Assembly: GCA_947651825.1 (NCBI GenBank)
Contig: CANTAQ010000010.1
Coordinates: forward strand, 1 to 48,394
Direction: 5' to 3'
From: an uncultured Clostridium sp.
Lineage (GTDB): Bacteria; Bacillota; Clostridia; TANB77; CAG-508
DNA: 48,394 nt
The notes under the pieces: generated by a model
Seen by the model: the letters and a program-made list of their open reading frames with translations, nothing else
Told to the model about the DNA's origin: nothing
The model's database searches: none
Program-made: the position numbers and the translations under genes
Shown: positions 25,675-34,159 of the stretch, piece by piece
Layout: every line of letters starts with the position of its first letter
Position numbering within the stretch: the stretch's first letter is position 1

Positions 25675-26736
25675 ATGGAAATATTAGCGGATAAAGATAG
25701 ACAAGCATATAAAGAATTCTTAGAGAAAAATGATAGGTGCAATTTTCAGCAATCAATTGAGTGGGGAAAAGTAAAAGAAAGCTGGAAAAATGAAATAATT
25801 ATATCTAGAAATGACAATAATGAAATTATAGGTGGAATGAGTATTTTAATAAGAAAAATACCTGTTTTTGGAAATATATTATATGTATCTAGAGGTCCAA
25901 TATGTGATGCTCACGATGAGAATGTTTTAAAAGACTTAACAGATGGACTAAAAGAATTAGGTAAAAAATATAAAGCATTTACAATCAAATGGGAACCAGA
26001 TATAAAAAGTGATGACATTAAATTTAGAGAAATTGTTACAAAATTAGGCTTCAAAATAAAGGATGATGCTAAAGATTTTAGTGAAGGAATACAACCAAGA
26101 TATGTATTTAGATTAGATATAAAAGATAAAACTGAAGAAGAAGTATTTGCAGCATTCCATTCAAAAACAAGATATAATGTTAGATTGGCAACTAAAAAAG
26201 GAGTAGAAATAAGAGAAGGAACTCGAGAAGATTTAAAAGATTTTCATAAGATAATGGAAATAACAGGAAAAAGAGATGCTTTTATGATACGACCATTAGC
26301 GTATTTTGAAAAAATGTATGATGAACTAGCACCAGAGCATCTTAAATTAATGATGGCATATTATGAGGGAAAACCTATATCTGGAATAATAGATATTATA
26401 TATGGAAATAAAATATGGTATTTATATGGAGCTAGTAGCAATGAACATAGAAATTTAATGCCAAATTATTTGTTACAATGGGAAATGATTAAATATTCGA
26501 TAGAAAAAAAGAAACACATGTATGATTTTAGAGGCGTTGTAGGAGTTGTTGATGAATCACATCCTCAATATGGATTATACAGATTTAAAAAAGGATTTAA
26601 TGCAGAATTTACAGAATTTTTAGGAGAAGTATATATAAACAGAAAACCAATCGTGTATAAGATGTACAAAATATCAGAAAAGTTATATAAAAAATTAGCA
26701 GGACTAAAAAACAAACTAAGAGAAAGAGGAAAATAA
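25675..26736 (+). CDS. FemAB-family peptidoglycan branching aminoacyltransferase
   Basis: 353 residues with the double GNAT-like fold of FemX/FemA/MurM. FQQSIEWGKVK near residue 24 is the typical start of the family, ISRGP-like text appears as YVSRGPICD, and the second half has KTRYNVRLATKKGVEI, the segment around the lipid II site. PNYLLQWEMIKYS and YDFRGVVGVVDESHPQYGLYRFKKGF close the second domain. Family members add amino acids from tRNA to the lysine of lipid II. The coiled-coil arm of staphylococcal FemA is missing. The stop is 2 nt before the racemase-like TTG. Residue specificity cannot be told. Confidence 0.9.
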   Translation: MEILADKDRQAYKEFLEKNDRCNFQQSIEWGKVKESWKNEIIISRNDNNEIIGGMSILIRKIPVFGNILYVSRGPICDAHDENVLKDLTDGLKELGKKYKAFTIKWEPDIKSDDIKFREIVTKLGFKIKDDAKDFSEGIQPRYVFRLDIKDKTEEEVFAAFHSKTRYNVRLATKKGVEIREGTREDLKDFHKIMEITGKRDAFMIRPLAYFEKMYDELAPEHLKLMMAYYEGKPISGIIDIIYGNKIWYLYGASSNEHRNLMPNYLLQWEMIKYSIEKKKHMYDFRGVVGVVDESHPQYGLYRFKKGFNAEFTEFLGEVYINRKPIVYKMYKISEKLYKKLAGLKNKLRERGK

Positions 26737-26738
26737 GC

Positions 26739-27851
26739 TTGAAAAAAATATTTGTAAATAGAGAAAATCTAAAATACAACATAGAAAAAATAAAGCAGTA
26801 TGCTCCTATATTAGATAATGGACAAGAATATACAATTATAGGAATTGTTAAAGGCAATGGTTATGGTTTGGACTTAGTTCAGTATTCAAAGATATTAATT
26901 GAAAATGGAATAAAAATTCTTGCTGTTGCAACAATTGAAGAAGCAAATGAATTGAGAAAATCTGGAATAAAAACTGATATATTGATGTTATCAACAGTGA
27001 ACCATATAGATGAACTGGAACAATTAATTGAAAACGATATTATTATAACAATAGGATCAAAGAAATCTGCAGAACTTGCAAATGAAATGGCTAAAAAAGG
27101 GAATAATATTAGAGCACATATAAAAATAGATACAGGATTTGGCAGATATGGATTTATATATAATGATTTTAATACAATTATTGAAACTATAGAAGGGTTA
27201 GAGAAACGTATAAAGATAGAAGGGATTTTTTCACATTTTTCAATGTCATATTATAAAAATAATAAATGGACAAAAGAGCAATTTGACAGATTTATAGAAG
27301 TTTTAGAGATGTTGAAAACAAACCATATAGAAATAAACTTAAAACATATTTGTAATTCCTCTGGTTTTATAAATTATCCAGAAATGCATTTAAATGCAGC
27401 AAGAATTGGTTCAGCACTTCTGGGAAGAGTGAGTGCAGAGAAAGATATAGGACTAAAAAAAATAGGTGAATTTAAAACTACTATTTCAGAAATAAAGACA
27501 GTGCCCAAAGGATTTAATATAAGTTATGTAAATGCATATAAAACTAAAAATAAAACTAAAATAGCAATTATTCCATTTGGATATGTTGAAGGCTATAATA
27601 TAGGACCACGAAATGATATGTTTAGATTAATAGATAAAGTAAGAATACTTTATAGGGATATTAAGAGTTTATTAAAAAAAGAAAAATTAACAGTGATGAT
27701 TAATGGAAAAAAATATGATATAATAGGAACGTTGGGTATGTATCATGCTGTTGTAGATATAACAGATGGTGATGTGCAAATTGATGATTTGGTTGAAATT
27801 AACATAAATCCAATATATTTAGATAGACAAATTAGAAGGGAGTATATATAA
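26739..27851 (+). CDS. Alanine racemase-like PLP enzyme
   Basis: 370 residues from a TTG start, with GAGG inside the end of the preceding gene as ribosome site. The PLP lysine is K38 in VKGNGYGL (usual form VKANAYGHG). IDTGFGRYGF, SHFS, HICNSSG and the AARIGSALLGR segment follow the fold III barrel order. The catalytic tyrosine is probably in NISYVNAY, and IPFGYVEGY is present. The usual CMDQ segment near the C-terminus reads GMYH, so the active site deviates. It may racemise alanine, or serine as VanT-type relatives do. Adjacent to the FemAB-type gene, it fits cell wall peptide supply. ftsH starts directly after the stop. Confidence 0.82.
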   Translation: MKKIFVNRENLKYNIEKIKQYAPILDNGQEYTIIGIVKGNGYGLDLVQYSKILIENGIKILAVATIEEANELRKSGIKTDILMLSTVNHIDELEQLIENDIIITIGSKKSAELANEMAKKGNNIRAHIKIDTGFGRYGFIYNDFNTIIETIEGLEKRIKIEGIFSHFSMSYYKNNKWTKEQFDRFIEVLEMLKTNHIEINLKHICNSSGFINYPEMHLNAARIGSALLGRVSAEKDIGLKKIGEFKTTISEIKTVPKGFNISYVNAYKTKNKTKIAIIPFGYVEGYNIGPRNDMFRLIDKVRILYRDIKSLLKKEKLTVMINGKKYDIIGTLGMYHAVVDITDGDVQIDDLVEININPIYLDRQIRREYI

Positions 27852-29642
27852 ATGGAAGGAAAAGATAAAAATAAACATAATGAAAGAAATTTATATATTG
27901 TGTTGGGAATATTACTTGTTATAAGTCTTACAGTCTTAACTGTTGTATTAATGAATTCAAAAAAAGAGGATAATGATATTGCATATACAGAGTTACTTCA
28001 TATGATAATGGAAGAGAAATCTGTAGAAAAAATAGAAATGACAGTTGGAAGTACTTCAATAAAGGTAAAATTAAAAAATGAAGAAGAAGAAAAAAACGGT
28101 ATAGTTCCAAATATACAAGCTTTTATAGAATTAATACAAGAACAGGCAAAAGAAGGTAATTATGTAGAAGTAATACAGAAACCTGGAAAGGCTTGGCTAA
28201 AAGTAGCAAGTGCTATATATAGTCTATTACCTACAATTTTACTTGTAGTTTTATTTGTAGTTTTATTAAAAATGCAAGGATTAGGAGATAAAAGTAAAAC
28301 TTATGATGCAGAAAGTCAGAAAACAGGAACGACATTTAAAGATGTGGCAGGATTAGATGAAGAAAAAAATGAATTAATAGAAATCGTTAATTTCTTAAAG
28401 GAACCAAAAAAATTCCATGAAATGGGAGCAAGAATACCTAAAGGAATATTACTTTATGGTAAACCAGGTACAGGTAAAACATTAATTGCAAAAGCTATTG
28501 CAGGAGAAGCAGGGGTTCCATTTATTTCTATGAGTGGTTCAGAATTTATAGAAATGTTTGCTGGGTTAGGTGCTTCAAGAGTAAGAAAATTATTTGAGAA
28601 AGCAAAAAAAGTAGCTCCATGTATTGTATTTATAGATGAAATTGATGCTATAGGTTCAAGGAGAACTGGAGGAAGTGGAGCTGAATCAGAGAATAATCAA
28701 ACTCTAAATCAATTACTAGTTGAAATGGACGGATTTGGAACCAATGAAACAGTTATAGTTTTAGCTGCTACAAATCGACCAGAAATGTTAGACAAAGCAT
28801 TACTAAGACCAGGAAGATTTGACAGACAAGTAACTATAGCTGCACCAGATGCAAGAGGAAGAGAAGAAATATTAAAAATACATTCGGCAGATAAAAAATT
28901 AGCTGAAGATATTGATTTAGAAGAAATTGCTAAAGATACAGCAGGATTTACAGGTGCTGAATTATCAAATATATTAAATGAAGCTGCTATTATAGCAACT
29001 ATCAATAAACATGAAAAAATTAATATGAATGATTTAGAAGAAGCAATAAAGAAAGTAACTGTTGGACTACAGAAACAAAGCAGGGTGATTTCAGATAAAG
29101 ATAAAAATTTAACAGCTTATCATGAAGCAGGACATGCTGTAGTAAGTAAATTCTTACCAACACAAGAAAACGTGAAAGAAATTTCAATTATACCTAGAGG
29201 CTTAGCAGGTGGATATACTATGTATAAGACTAATGAGGATAAATACTATATCTCAAAAACAGAAATGGAGGAAAGAATTGTTGCGCTATTAGGAGGAAGA
29301 GCAGCAGAAAAGATAGCGTTAAATGATATTTCGACAGGTGCAAGTAATGATATAGAAGTTGCTACAGAACTAGCTAAAGATATGGTGAAAAAATATGGAA
29401 TGAGTGATAAAATAGGACCAATAAATTTGGAAACAAAAGACCAATATGAATTACAAACATTTGGAAATAATATAGAAGATGTGGTTGGAGTGGAAGTAAA
29501 GACTTTAATTGATACAGCATATAGTAAAGCACAAAATATAATTCTAAACCACATGGATAAATTACATGCTGTAGCAAAATCTTTGTTAGAAAATGAAACA
29601 ATATCAGAAGAAGAGTTTGAAAGAATTTTTGAGGAAATATAA
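27852..29642 (+). CDS. ftsH: ATP-dependent zinc metalloprotease FtsH
   Basis: 596 residues. Membrane helix 1 lies at about 15-33 and helix 2 near 118-138, with a short outer domain between. The AAA module has Walker A GKPGTGKT (203-210, K209), Walker B IVFIDEIDAIG, and the second region of homology AATNRPEMLDKALLRPGRFDRQV. The pore motif is MFAGLGASRVR (usual form MFVGVGASRVR). Zinc protease HEAGH is at 424-428. It degrades membrane and unstable cytosolic proteins. The ATG directly follows the racemase stop, and AAGGGAG overlaps the end of that gene, so translation is coupled. Confidence 0.97.
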   Translation: MEGKDKNKHNERNLYIVLGILLVISLTVLTVVLMNSKKEDNDIAYTELLHMIMEEKSVEKIEMTVGSTSIKVKLKNEEEEKNGIVPNIQAFIELIQEQAKEGNYVEVIQKPGKAWLKVASAIYSLLPTILLVVLFVVLLKMQGLGDKSKTYDAESQKTGTTFKDVAGLDEEKNELIEIVNFLKEPKKFHEMGARIPKGILLYGKPGTGKTLIAKAIAGEAGVPFISMSGSEFIEMFAGLGASRVRKLFEKAKKVAPCIVFIDEIDAIGSRRTGGSGAESENNQTLNQLLVEMDGFGTNETVIVLAATNRPEMLDKALLRPGRFDRQVTIAAPDARGREEILKIHSADKKLAEDIDLEEIAKDTAGFTGAELSNILNEAAIIATINKHEKINMNDLEEAIKKVTVGLQKQSRVISDKDKNLTAYHEAGHAVVSKFLPTQENVKEISIIPRGLAGGYTMYKTNEDKYYISKTEMEERIVALLGGRAAEKIALNDISTGASNDIEVATELAKDMVKKYGMSDKIGPINLETKDQYELQTFGNNIEDVVGVEVKTLIDTAYSKAQNIILNHMDKLHAVAKSLLENETISEEEFERIFEEI

Positions 29643-29659
29643 AGGAAAGAGTAATATTT

Positions 29660-30298
29660 ATGACTAAAACAGAGGCAATTATAGAAGCAATACTTTTTGC
29701 AGCAGGAAGACCAGTTGAAAAGAAAGAACTTGTAACAGCACTGGAATTATCAACAGAAGAAATTGAATTGGAAATTCAGAATATGCAAGAAAAGTATATA
29801 GAAGAAAATAGAGGGATTGAAATAATAAAAGTAGAAAATGCATACCAATTATGTACTAAGCAAGAATTCCATGAATATATATATCCAATATTAGATAACA
29901 GGGTAAAACCTTCGATTTCTAATGCTGCAATGGAAACGCTTGCAATAATAGCATATAATCCAAAAATAACAAGAGCAGAAATAGAAACTATTAGAGGAGT
30001 AAATTCAGATGGAACTATATATAAGTTATTAGAATACAATTTAATTGAAGATGCAGGAAAATTAGATGCACCAGGTAAACCAACAACATATAGAACAACA
30101 AAAGATTTTTTGAGACTGTTTGGAATGGCATCTTTAGATGAATTACCAGATTTACCAAGGTACAAACTTGATGAAAATGAGCAAATTGTAATAGATGAAA
30201 TAATAGAACAAAAAGAAGAGGCACCATGCCCCGAAAGGGAAATATTAAAAGACAATCAAGAAAAAAATTATGGGGAAGGAAATGAAAATTATGAGTAA
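29660..30298 (+). CDS. scpB: Segregation and condensation protein B
   Basis: 212 residues. Two winged-helix domains are recognisable: AIIEAILFAAGRPVEKKEL at the start, then AMETLAIIAYNPKITRAEIETIRGVNSDGTIYKLLE and GKPTTYRTTKDFLRLFG. ScpB binds ScpA as the kite subunit of the SMC condensin complex. scpA, normally just upstream, is not here; ftsH occupies that place. An acidic tail of about 35 residues extends past the usual end. The stop overlaps the proS start by 8 nt (ATG at 30291). Confidence 0.93.
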   Translation: MTKTEAIIEAILFAAGRPVEKKELVTALELSTEEIELEIQNMQEKYIEENRGIEIIKVENAYQLCTKQEFHEYIYPILDNRVKPSISNAAMETLAIIAYNPKITRAEIETIRGVNSDGTIYKLLEYNLIEDAGKLDAPGKPTTYRTTKDFLRLFGMASLDELPDLPRYKLDENEQIVIDEIIEQKEEAPCPEREILKDNQEKNYGEGNENYE

Positions 30299-31733
30299 AA
30301 ATGAAGAAAATTTTGTAAAAGAAATTACCAATATAGAAGACAATTTTGCAAAGTGGTATACAGATATTGTTATAAAAGCAGATTTAGCAGATTATACAGA
30401 AACTAAAGGATGTATTGCAATAAAACCATATGGATATGCAATATGGGAAAACATACAAAAATATGCAGATGATAAGTTTAAAAAAAGTGGAGTAAAAAAT
30501 ATATATTTACCAGTATTAATTCCAGAAAGTTTGTTAAATAAGGAAAAAGATCATGTAGAAGGATTTGCTCCAGAAGTTGCATGGGTTACAATAGGTGGAC
30601 AAGAGGAATTAGAGGAAAAGCTATGTATAAGACCAACATCTGAAACAATGTTTTCAACATTATATTCAAAATGGGTTAAATCATGGAGAGATTTACCAAT
30701 GGTATATAATCAATGGTGTAATGTTTTAAGATGGGAGAAAGAAACAAGACCTTTTTTGCGTTCAAGAGAATTTTTGTGGCAAGAAGGACATACTGTACAT
30801 AGTACTGCAAAAGAAGCAGAAGAGAGAACTCAAACAATGCTTAATATATATGCAGAAGTAATAGAAGAACTATTGGCAATACCTGTAATTAAAGGGAAAA
30901 AAACAGAAAAAGAAAAATTTGCAGGTGCAGTTGATACTTATACAGTAGAAACATTAATGCATGATGGAAGAGCACTTCAAGCAGGGACATCTCATTATTT
31001 TGGGCAAAATTTTACAAAACCATTTGATGTAACATTTCAAAATAAAGAAGGAAAAGAAGAATATGCATATCAAACATCATGGGGAATAAGTACAAGATTA
31101 ATAGGTGCAACAATCATGGCACATGGGGATAATAGAGGTTTGAAATTACCACCTAAAGTAGCTCCAATACAAGCAGTAATTGTTCCGATTGCTATAAAAA
31201 AAGAAGGAGTTTTAGAAAAAGCTCAAGAATTATATGAGAATTTAAACAAAAAATACAGAATGGAATGTGATACACGAGAAAATTATAGTCCTGGATACAA
31301 ATTTAACGATTGGGAAATGCGAGGAGTTCCAGTACGAATAGAATTAGGACCAAGGGATATAGAAAATGGGGAATGTGTAGTAGTAAGAAGAGATAATGCA
31401 GAAAAAATAGTTATAAAGTTAAATGAACTAGAAAAAAAATTAGAAAAAATTTTAGACGACATTCAAATAAATATGTTCAATCAATGTAAAGAAAATATGG
31501 AGAACAGAACTTCTATAGCACAAAATTTAGATGAATTTATAGAAAAAATAAATACAAATCAAGGACTTATAAAATCTATGTGGTGTGGAAGCGAAGAATG
31601 TGAAAACAAAATAAAAGAACTAACAGGAGCTCATTCAAGATGTATGCCTTTTGAAAAAGAGGCTCTTGGAGACAAGTGTGTATGCTGCGGAAAATTAGCT
31701 GACAAATATATTATATGGGGAAGACAATATTAA
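30291..31733 (+). CDS. proS: Prolyl-tRNA synthetase, archaeal/eukaryotic type
   Basis: 480 residues from the ATG at 30291, where MSKNEENFVKEIT fits the family start; AAGGA lies 10 nt upstream. Earlier in-frame ATGs at 30270 and 30282 have worse spacing. Class II motifs: motif 2 in RPTSETMFSTLYSKW with FLRSREFLWQEGHT, motif 3 in ISTRLIGATIMAHGDNRGL. The C-terminal zinc-like domain has WCGSEECE, RCMPF and CVCCGK cysteines and ends in WGRQY, hallmarks of the archaeal-type enzyme without the editing insertion of E. coli type. It charges tRNA-Pro. Its 5' end overlaps scpB. Confidence 0.96.
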   Translation: MSKNEENFVKEITNIEDNFAKWYTDIVIKADLADYTETKGCIAIKPYGYAIWENIQKYADDKFKKSGVKNIYLPVLIPESLLNKEKDHVEGFAPEVAWVTIGGQEELEEKLCIRPTSETMFSTLYSKWVKSWRDLPMVYNQWCNVLRWEKETRPFLRSREFLWQEGHTVHSTAKEAEERTQTMLNIYAEVIEELLAIPVIKGKKTEKEKFAGAVDTYTVETLMHDGRALQAGTSHYFGQNFTKPFDVTFQNKEGKEEYAYQTSWGISTRLIGATIMAHGDNRGLKLPPKVAPIQAVIVPIAIKKEGVLEKAQELYENLNKKYRMECDTRENYSPGYKFNDWEMRGVPVRIELGPRDIENGECVVVRRDNAEKIVIKLNELEKKLEKILDDIQINMFNQCKENMENRTSIAQNLDEFIEKINTNQGLIKSMWCGSEECENKIKELTGAHSRCMPFEKEALGDKCVCCGKLADKYIIWGRQY

Positions 31734-31738
31734 AAGAG

Positions 31739-31776
31739 ATATCATACAAATCGATAATCAAAGGTTTGTATGATAT
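31739..31776 (+). other. 12-bp perfect hairpin after proS, no T tract
   Basis: ATATCATACAAA at 31739-31750 pairs with TTTGTATGATAT at 31765-31776, loop of 14 nt. TAATTAATAT follows, so it lacks a normal terminator tail. It is probably the 3' end of the alr-ftsH-scpB-proS transcript. Confidence 0.6.
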
Positions 31777-31846
31777 TAATTAATATGGGAAAAATAAAGA
31801 AGAATATTAAAAATTTTACGTAATATAATTTCTTAGGTGATATTAT

Positions 31847-32710
31847 ATGTTAGCATATATAAATGAACTTAGTGAAATAAGGATAAAAGATAAAGTTTTT
31901 AATAGCATAAAGCATGAAAGTGTATTAGAAAAGGAAATTTTTTCATTACCAATAAATAAAGAATCTAAAAATAAAAAAATTCAAAAAGTTTCAATTAAAT
32001 TAACAAAAAGTCTTTTAGAAGAAAATATAAGAAAAGTAGTACTTTCAAATGAATTATTTGAAAATGAAATTTTAAAAAATGTATTGGAACAAAATAGAAT
32101 AAATGTATTAGATGGTAAATTAATTTATAAAATACTATTACCTAAAATAATACAAAAAATTTGCCTATATAAGAACTCTGATATCAAAGAGGAAAAAATA
32201 ACTATTTTAGTTGATGAAAACAATGAAATCAATAAGAATAATATTTTAAAAATTTCTCAAGAAGCTAAAGTAATAAATATAGTGACTAATTTTATAAATA
32301 AATTTATAACAACAGCAAATTATTTATATGAAGAATTAGGAATATTGGTGAGAATATCAAATAATATAAAAAAAGATTTATTGAATTCCAATATCATTAT
32401 TAACATTGATTTTAATGAAGATTTAATAAATAAATATTATATTAATCCAAAGGCGATAATAGTGAATGTTCCAGATAATGTGAAAATAATTTCTAAAAAA
32501 TTTTCAGGAATAAATATTAATTCTTATAATATAATAATTCCAGAAGACTACGAATTAATTGGATTTGATGATAAACATATATATGAGGCTAGAATATATT
32601 ATAAGAATCTCCATGAAATAGAACAAAGTATAGAGGAAAATCAAATTGAAATAGAAAGCTTAATTGGTAAAAATGGTATAATAAATAAAAAAGAATTTTT
32701 AGACTTTTAG
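31847..32710 (+). CDS. Unknown protein with possible Rossmann-like C-terminal half
   Basis: 287 residues, no signal peptide or membrane helix. AGGTGA lies 8 nt before the ATG, and a TATAAT at 31824-31829 is an isolated -10 candidate. The N-terminal half is charged and helical (Lys/Glu/Asn). The C-terminal half alternates hydrophobic strands and helices, for example EEKITILVDEN, AKVINIVTNF, NSNIIINIDFN and PKAIIVNVPDNVKII, a pattern like dehydrogenase-type Rossmann folds but without a glycine-rich loop. I do not recognise the family. It stands directly before the greA promoter. Confidence 0.6.
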   Translation: MLAYINELSEIRIKDKVFNSIKHESVLEKEIFSLPINKESKNKKIQKVSIKLTKSLLEENIRKVVLSNELFENEILKNVLEQNRINVLDGKLIYKILLPKIIQKICLYKNSDIKEEKITILVDENNEINKNNILKISQEAKVINIVTNFINKFITTANYLYEELGILVRISNNIKKDLLNSNIIINIDFNEDLINKYYINPKAIIVNVPDNVKIISKKFSGININSYNIIIPEDYELIGFDDKHIYEARIYYKNLHEIEQSIEENQIEIESLIGKNGIINKKEFLDF

Positions 32711-32712
32711 TA

Positions 32713-32741
32713 TTGACAAATTTTCTTTTGTAGAGTAAGAT
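32713..32741 (+). promoter_or_regulatory. Sigma-A promoter for greA
   Basis: TTGACA at 32713-32718, 17-nt spacer, TAAGAT at 32736-32741. It begins 3 nt after the stop of the upstream gene; the greA ATG follows 26 nt after the -10 box. Confidence 0.82.
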
Positions 32742-32767
32742 TAGTTAAACAATAAAAAGGGGTAATT

Positions 32768-33253
32768 ATGATGGAAGAAAAAGAAATTTTATTGACACAA
32801 GACGGATATGATAAATTAGAAAAAGAATTAGAATATTTAAAGACAGAAGTTAGAGCAGAAATTTCAGAAAGAATAAAGGTAGCATTAGGTTTTGGAGATT
32901 TATCAGAAAATTCTGAATATGATGAAGCTAAAAATGCACAAGCATCAAATGAAATAAAAATAGCAGATTTAGAAAATAAATTAAGATATGCAAGAATTAT
33001 TGATGAATCAGAGATTGACACTAAAACCGTTCAAGTAGGAAACACAGTAAAGATATTAGATATTGAATTTGATGAAGAATTAGAATATACAATAGTTGGA
33101 TCTACAGAAGTTGACTTAAAAAACAATAAAATATCTAATGAGTCACCAATTGGAGCAGCATTGATAGGGGCTAAAAAGAACCAAGTTGTTGAAGCACATA
33201 CTCCAGGAGGGATAGTAAAATATAAGATTCTAGCAATAACAAAACAAAAATAA
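32768..33253 (+). CDS. greA: Transcription elongation factor GreA
   Basis: 161 residues, family length. The N-terminal coiled coil (about 10-78) carries LTQDGYDKLEKELEYLK and the acidic tip region GDLSENSEYDEAKNAQ, which reaches the RNA polymerase active site. The C-terminal FKBP-like domain ends with SPIGAALIGAKKNQVVEAHTPGG. GreA rescues backtracked polymerase by stimulating RNA cleavage. GGGG lies 6-7 nt before the first ATG; a second ATG directly follows. Confidence 0.95.
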   Translation: MMEEKEILLTQDGYDKLEKELEYLKTEVRAEISERIKVALGFGDLSENSEYDEAKNAQASNEIKIADLENKLRYARIIDESEIDTKTVQVGNTVKILDIEFDEELEYTIVGSTEVDLKNNKISNESPIGAALIGAKKNQVVEAHTPGGIVKYKILAITKQK

Positions 33254-33366
33254 TATATAAAAAAACAGATGAAAACATTCCGAATAGTCTTTTTATCTTT
33301 AGTCAGTTTGGCTACAATTAAATTTACAAAAAAAACAAACAAATTAACATAATTTACAATTTTATG

Positions 33367-33395
33367 TAGACAAAACTGGAAAAAAGTAGTATAAT
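33367..33395 (+). promoter_or_regulatory. Sigma-A promoter for SSB-like gene
   Basis: TAGACA at 33367-33372, 17-nt spacer, TATAAT at 33390-33395. The 70-nt leader has a small hairpin (GTCTG/CAGAC near 33403-33418). The text between greA and this promoter (33254-33366) shows nothing I can name. Confidence 0.8.
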
Positions 33396-33472
33396 AGTAT
33401 ATGTCTGGAAAAACAGACTAGTCTAAAGTAAAGACATTATGTACTTAAGACGAAAAGAAGGAGGAAATAAAA

Positions 33473-34132
33473 TTGGTTACAAATTATTCACAAAACAACT
33501 CTTTAATATTAGTTGGTAAAGTTACAAGTGAAAAAGAGTTTAGTCATGAAATTTATGGAGAAAGCTTTTATAGCTTTAATTTAGAAATCCCACGTTTAAG
33601 CGGAACAGCAGATATTATTCCAATTACAATATCTGAAAGATTAATAACAAATTTTGATTTACAAATAGGAAAAGAAGTAGTAGTAGAAGGTCAATTTAGA
33701 TCATATAACACTTATGAAGATACAAGAAGTAGATTAATATTAACTGTTTTTGTAAAAGAAATAAGAGAAAGAAATGATGAAGAAGAAATAAAAGTACCTA
33801 ATGAGGTAGAACTAATAGGACATATATGTAGAAAACCAATATATAGAAAGACACCATTTGGAAGAGAAATTTCTGATATATTACTAGCAGTAAATAGAGC
33901 ATATAACAAATCAGATTACATACCTTGTATAGCATGGGGAAGAAATGCAAGATTCTGCTCAGATATGGAGACAGGAACTGAAATAAGAATTGTAGGTAGA
34001 GTACAATCTAGAGGGTATGAGAAGAAACATGAAGATGGTACAGTAGAATCTAAAACAGCATATGAAGTATCAGTAAGTAGTTTAGAATTAATAGAAAAAG
34101 AAGAGACAGAGGAAAACAAAGAAGCTATATAA
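33473..34132 (+). CDS. Tandem OB-fold single-strand DNA-binding-like protein
   Basis: 219 residues from a TTG start, with AAGGAGG 8 nt upstream. Two SSB-type OB folds occur in one chain: the first (about 5-100) has LILVGKVTSEKEF, FYSFNLEIPRLSG and EVVVEGQFRSYNT, the second (about 108-205) has VELIGHICRKPIYRKTP, DYIPCIAWGRNARF and IRIVGRVQSRGY. A short acidic tail ends in EENKEAI, without the DIPF-type tip of housekeeping SSB. It probably binds single-stranded DNA in repair or replication. This two-fold form is known to me only loosely from clostridia. The GT2 gene follows after 27 nt. Confidence 0.8.
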   Translation: MVTNYSQNNSLILVGKVTSEKEFSHEIYGESFYSFNLEIPRLSGTADIIPITISERLITNFDLQIGKEVVVEGQFRSYNTYEDTRSRLILTVFVKEIRERNDEEEIKVPNEVELIGHICRKPIYRKTPFGREISDILLAVNRAYNKSDYIPCIAWGRNARFCSDMETGTEIRIVGRVQSRGYEKKHEDGTVESKTAYEVSVSSLELIEKEETEENKEAI

Positions 34133-34159
34133 TTTATTATATATAAAAGGAGAAAATAA

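Noticed and set aside
33323..33360. TTAACA/TTTACA text before the SSB-like gene as a Pho-type box
   Set aside because: Spacing is 9 bp and not repeated; it lacks the regular 11-bp period seen at 43841.
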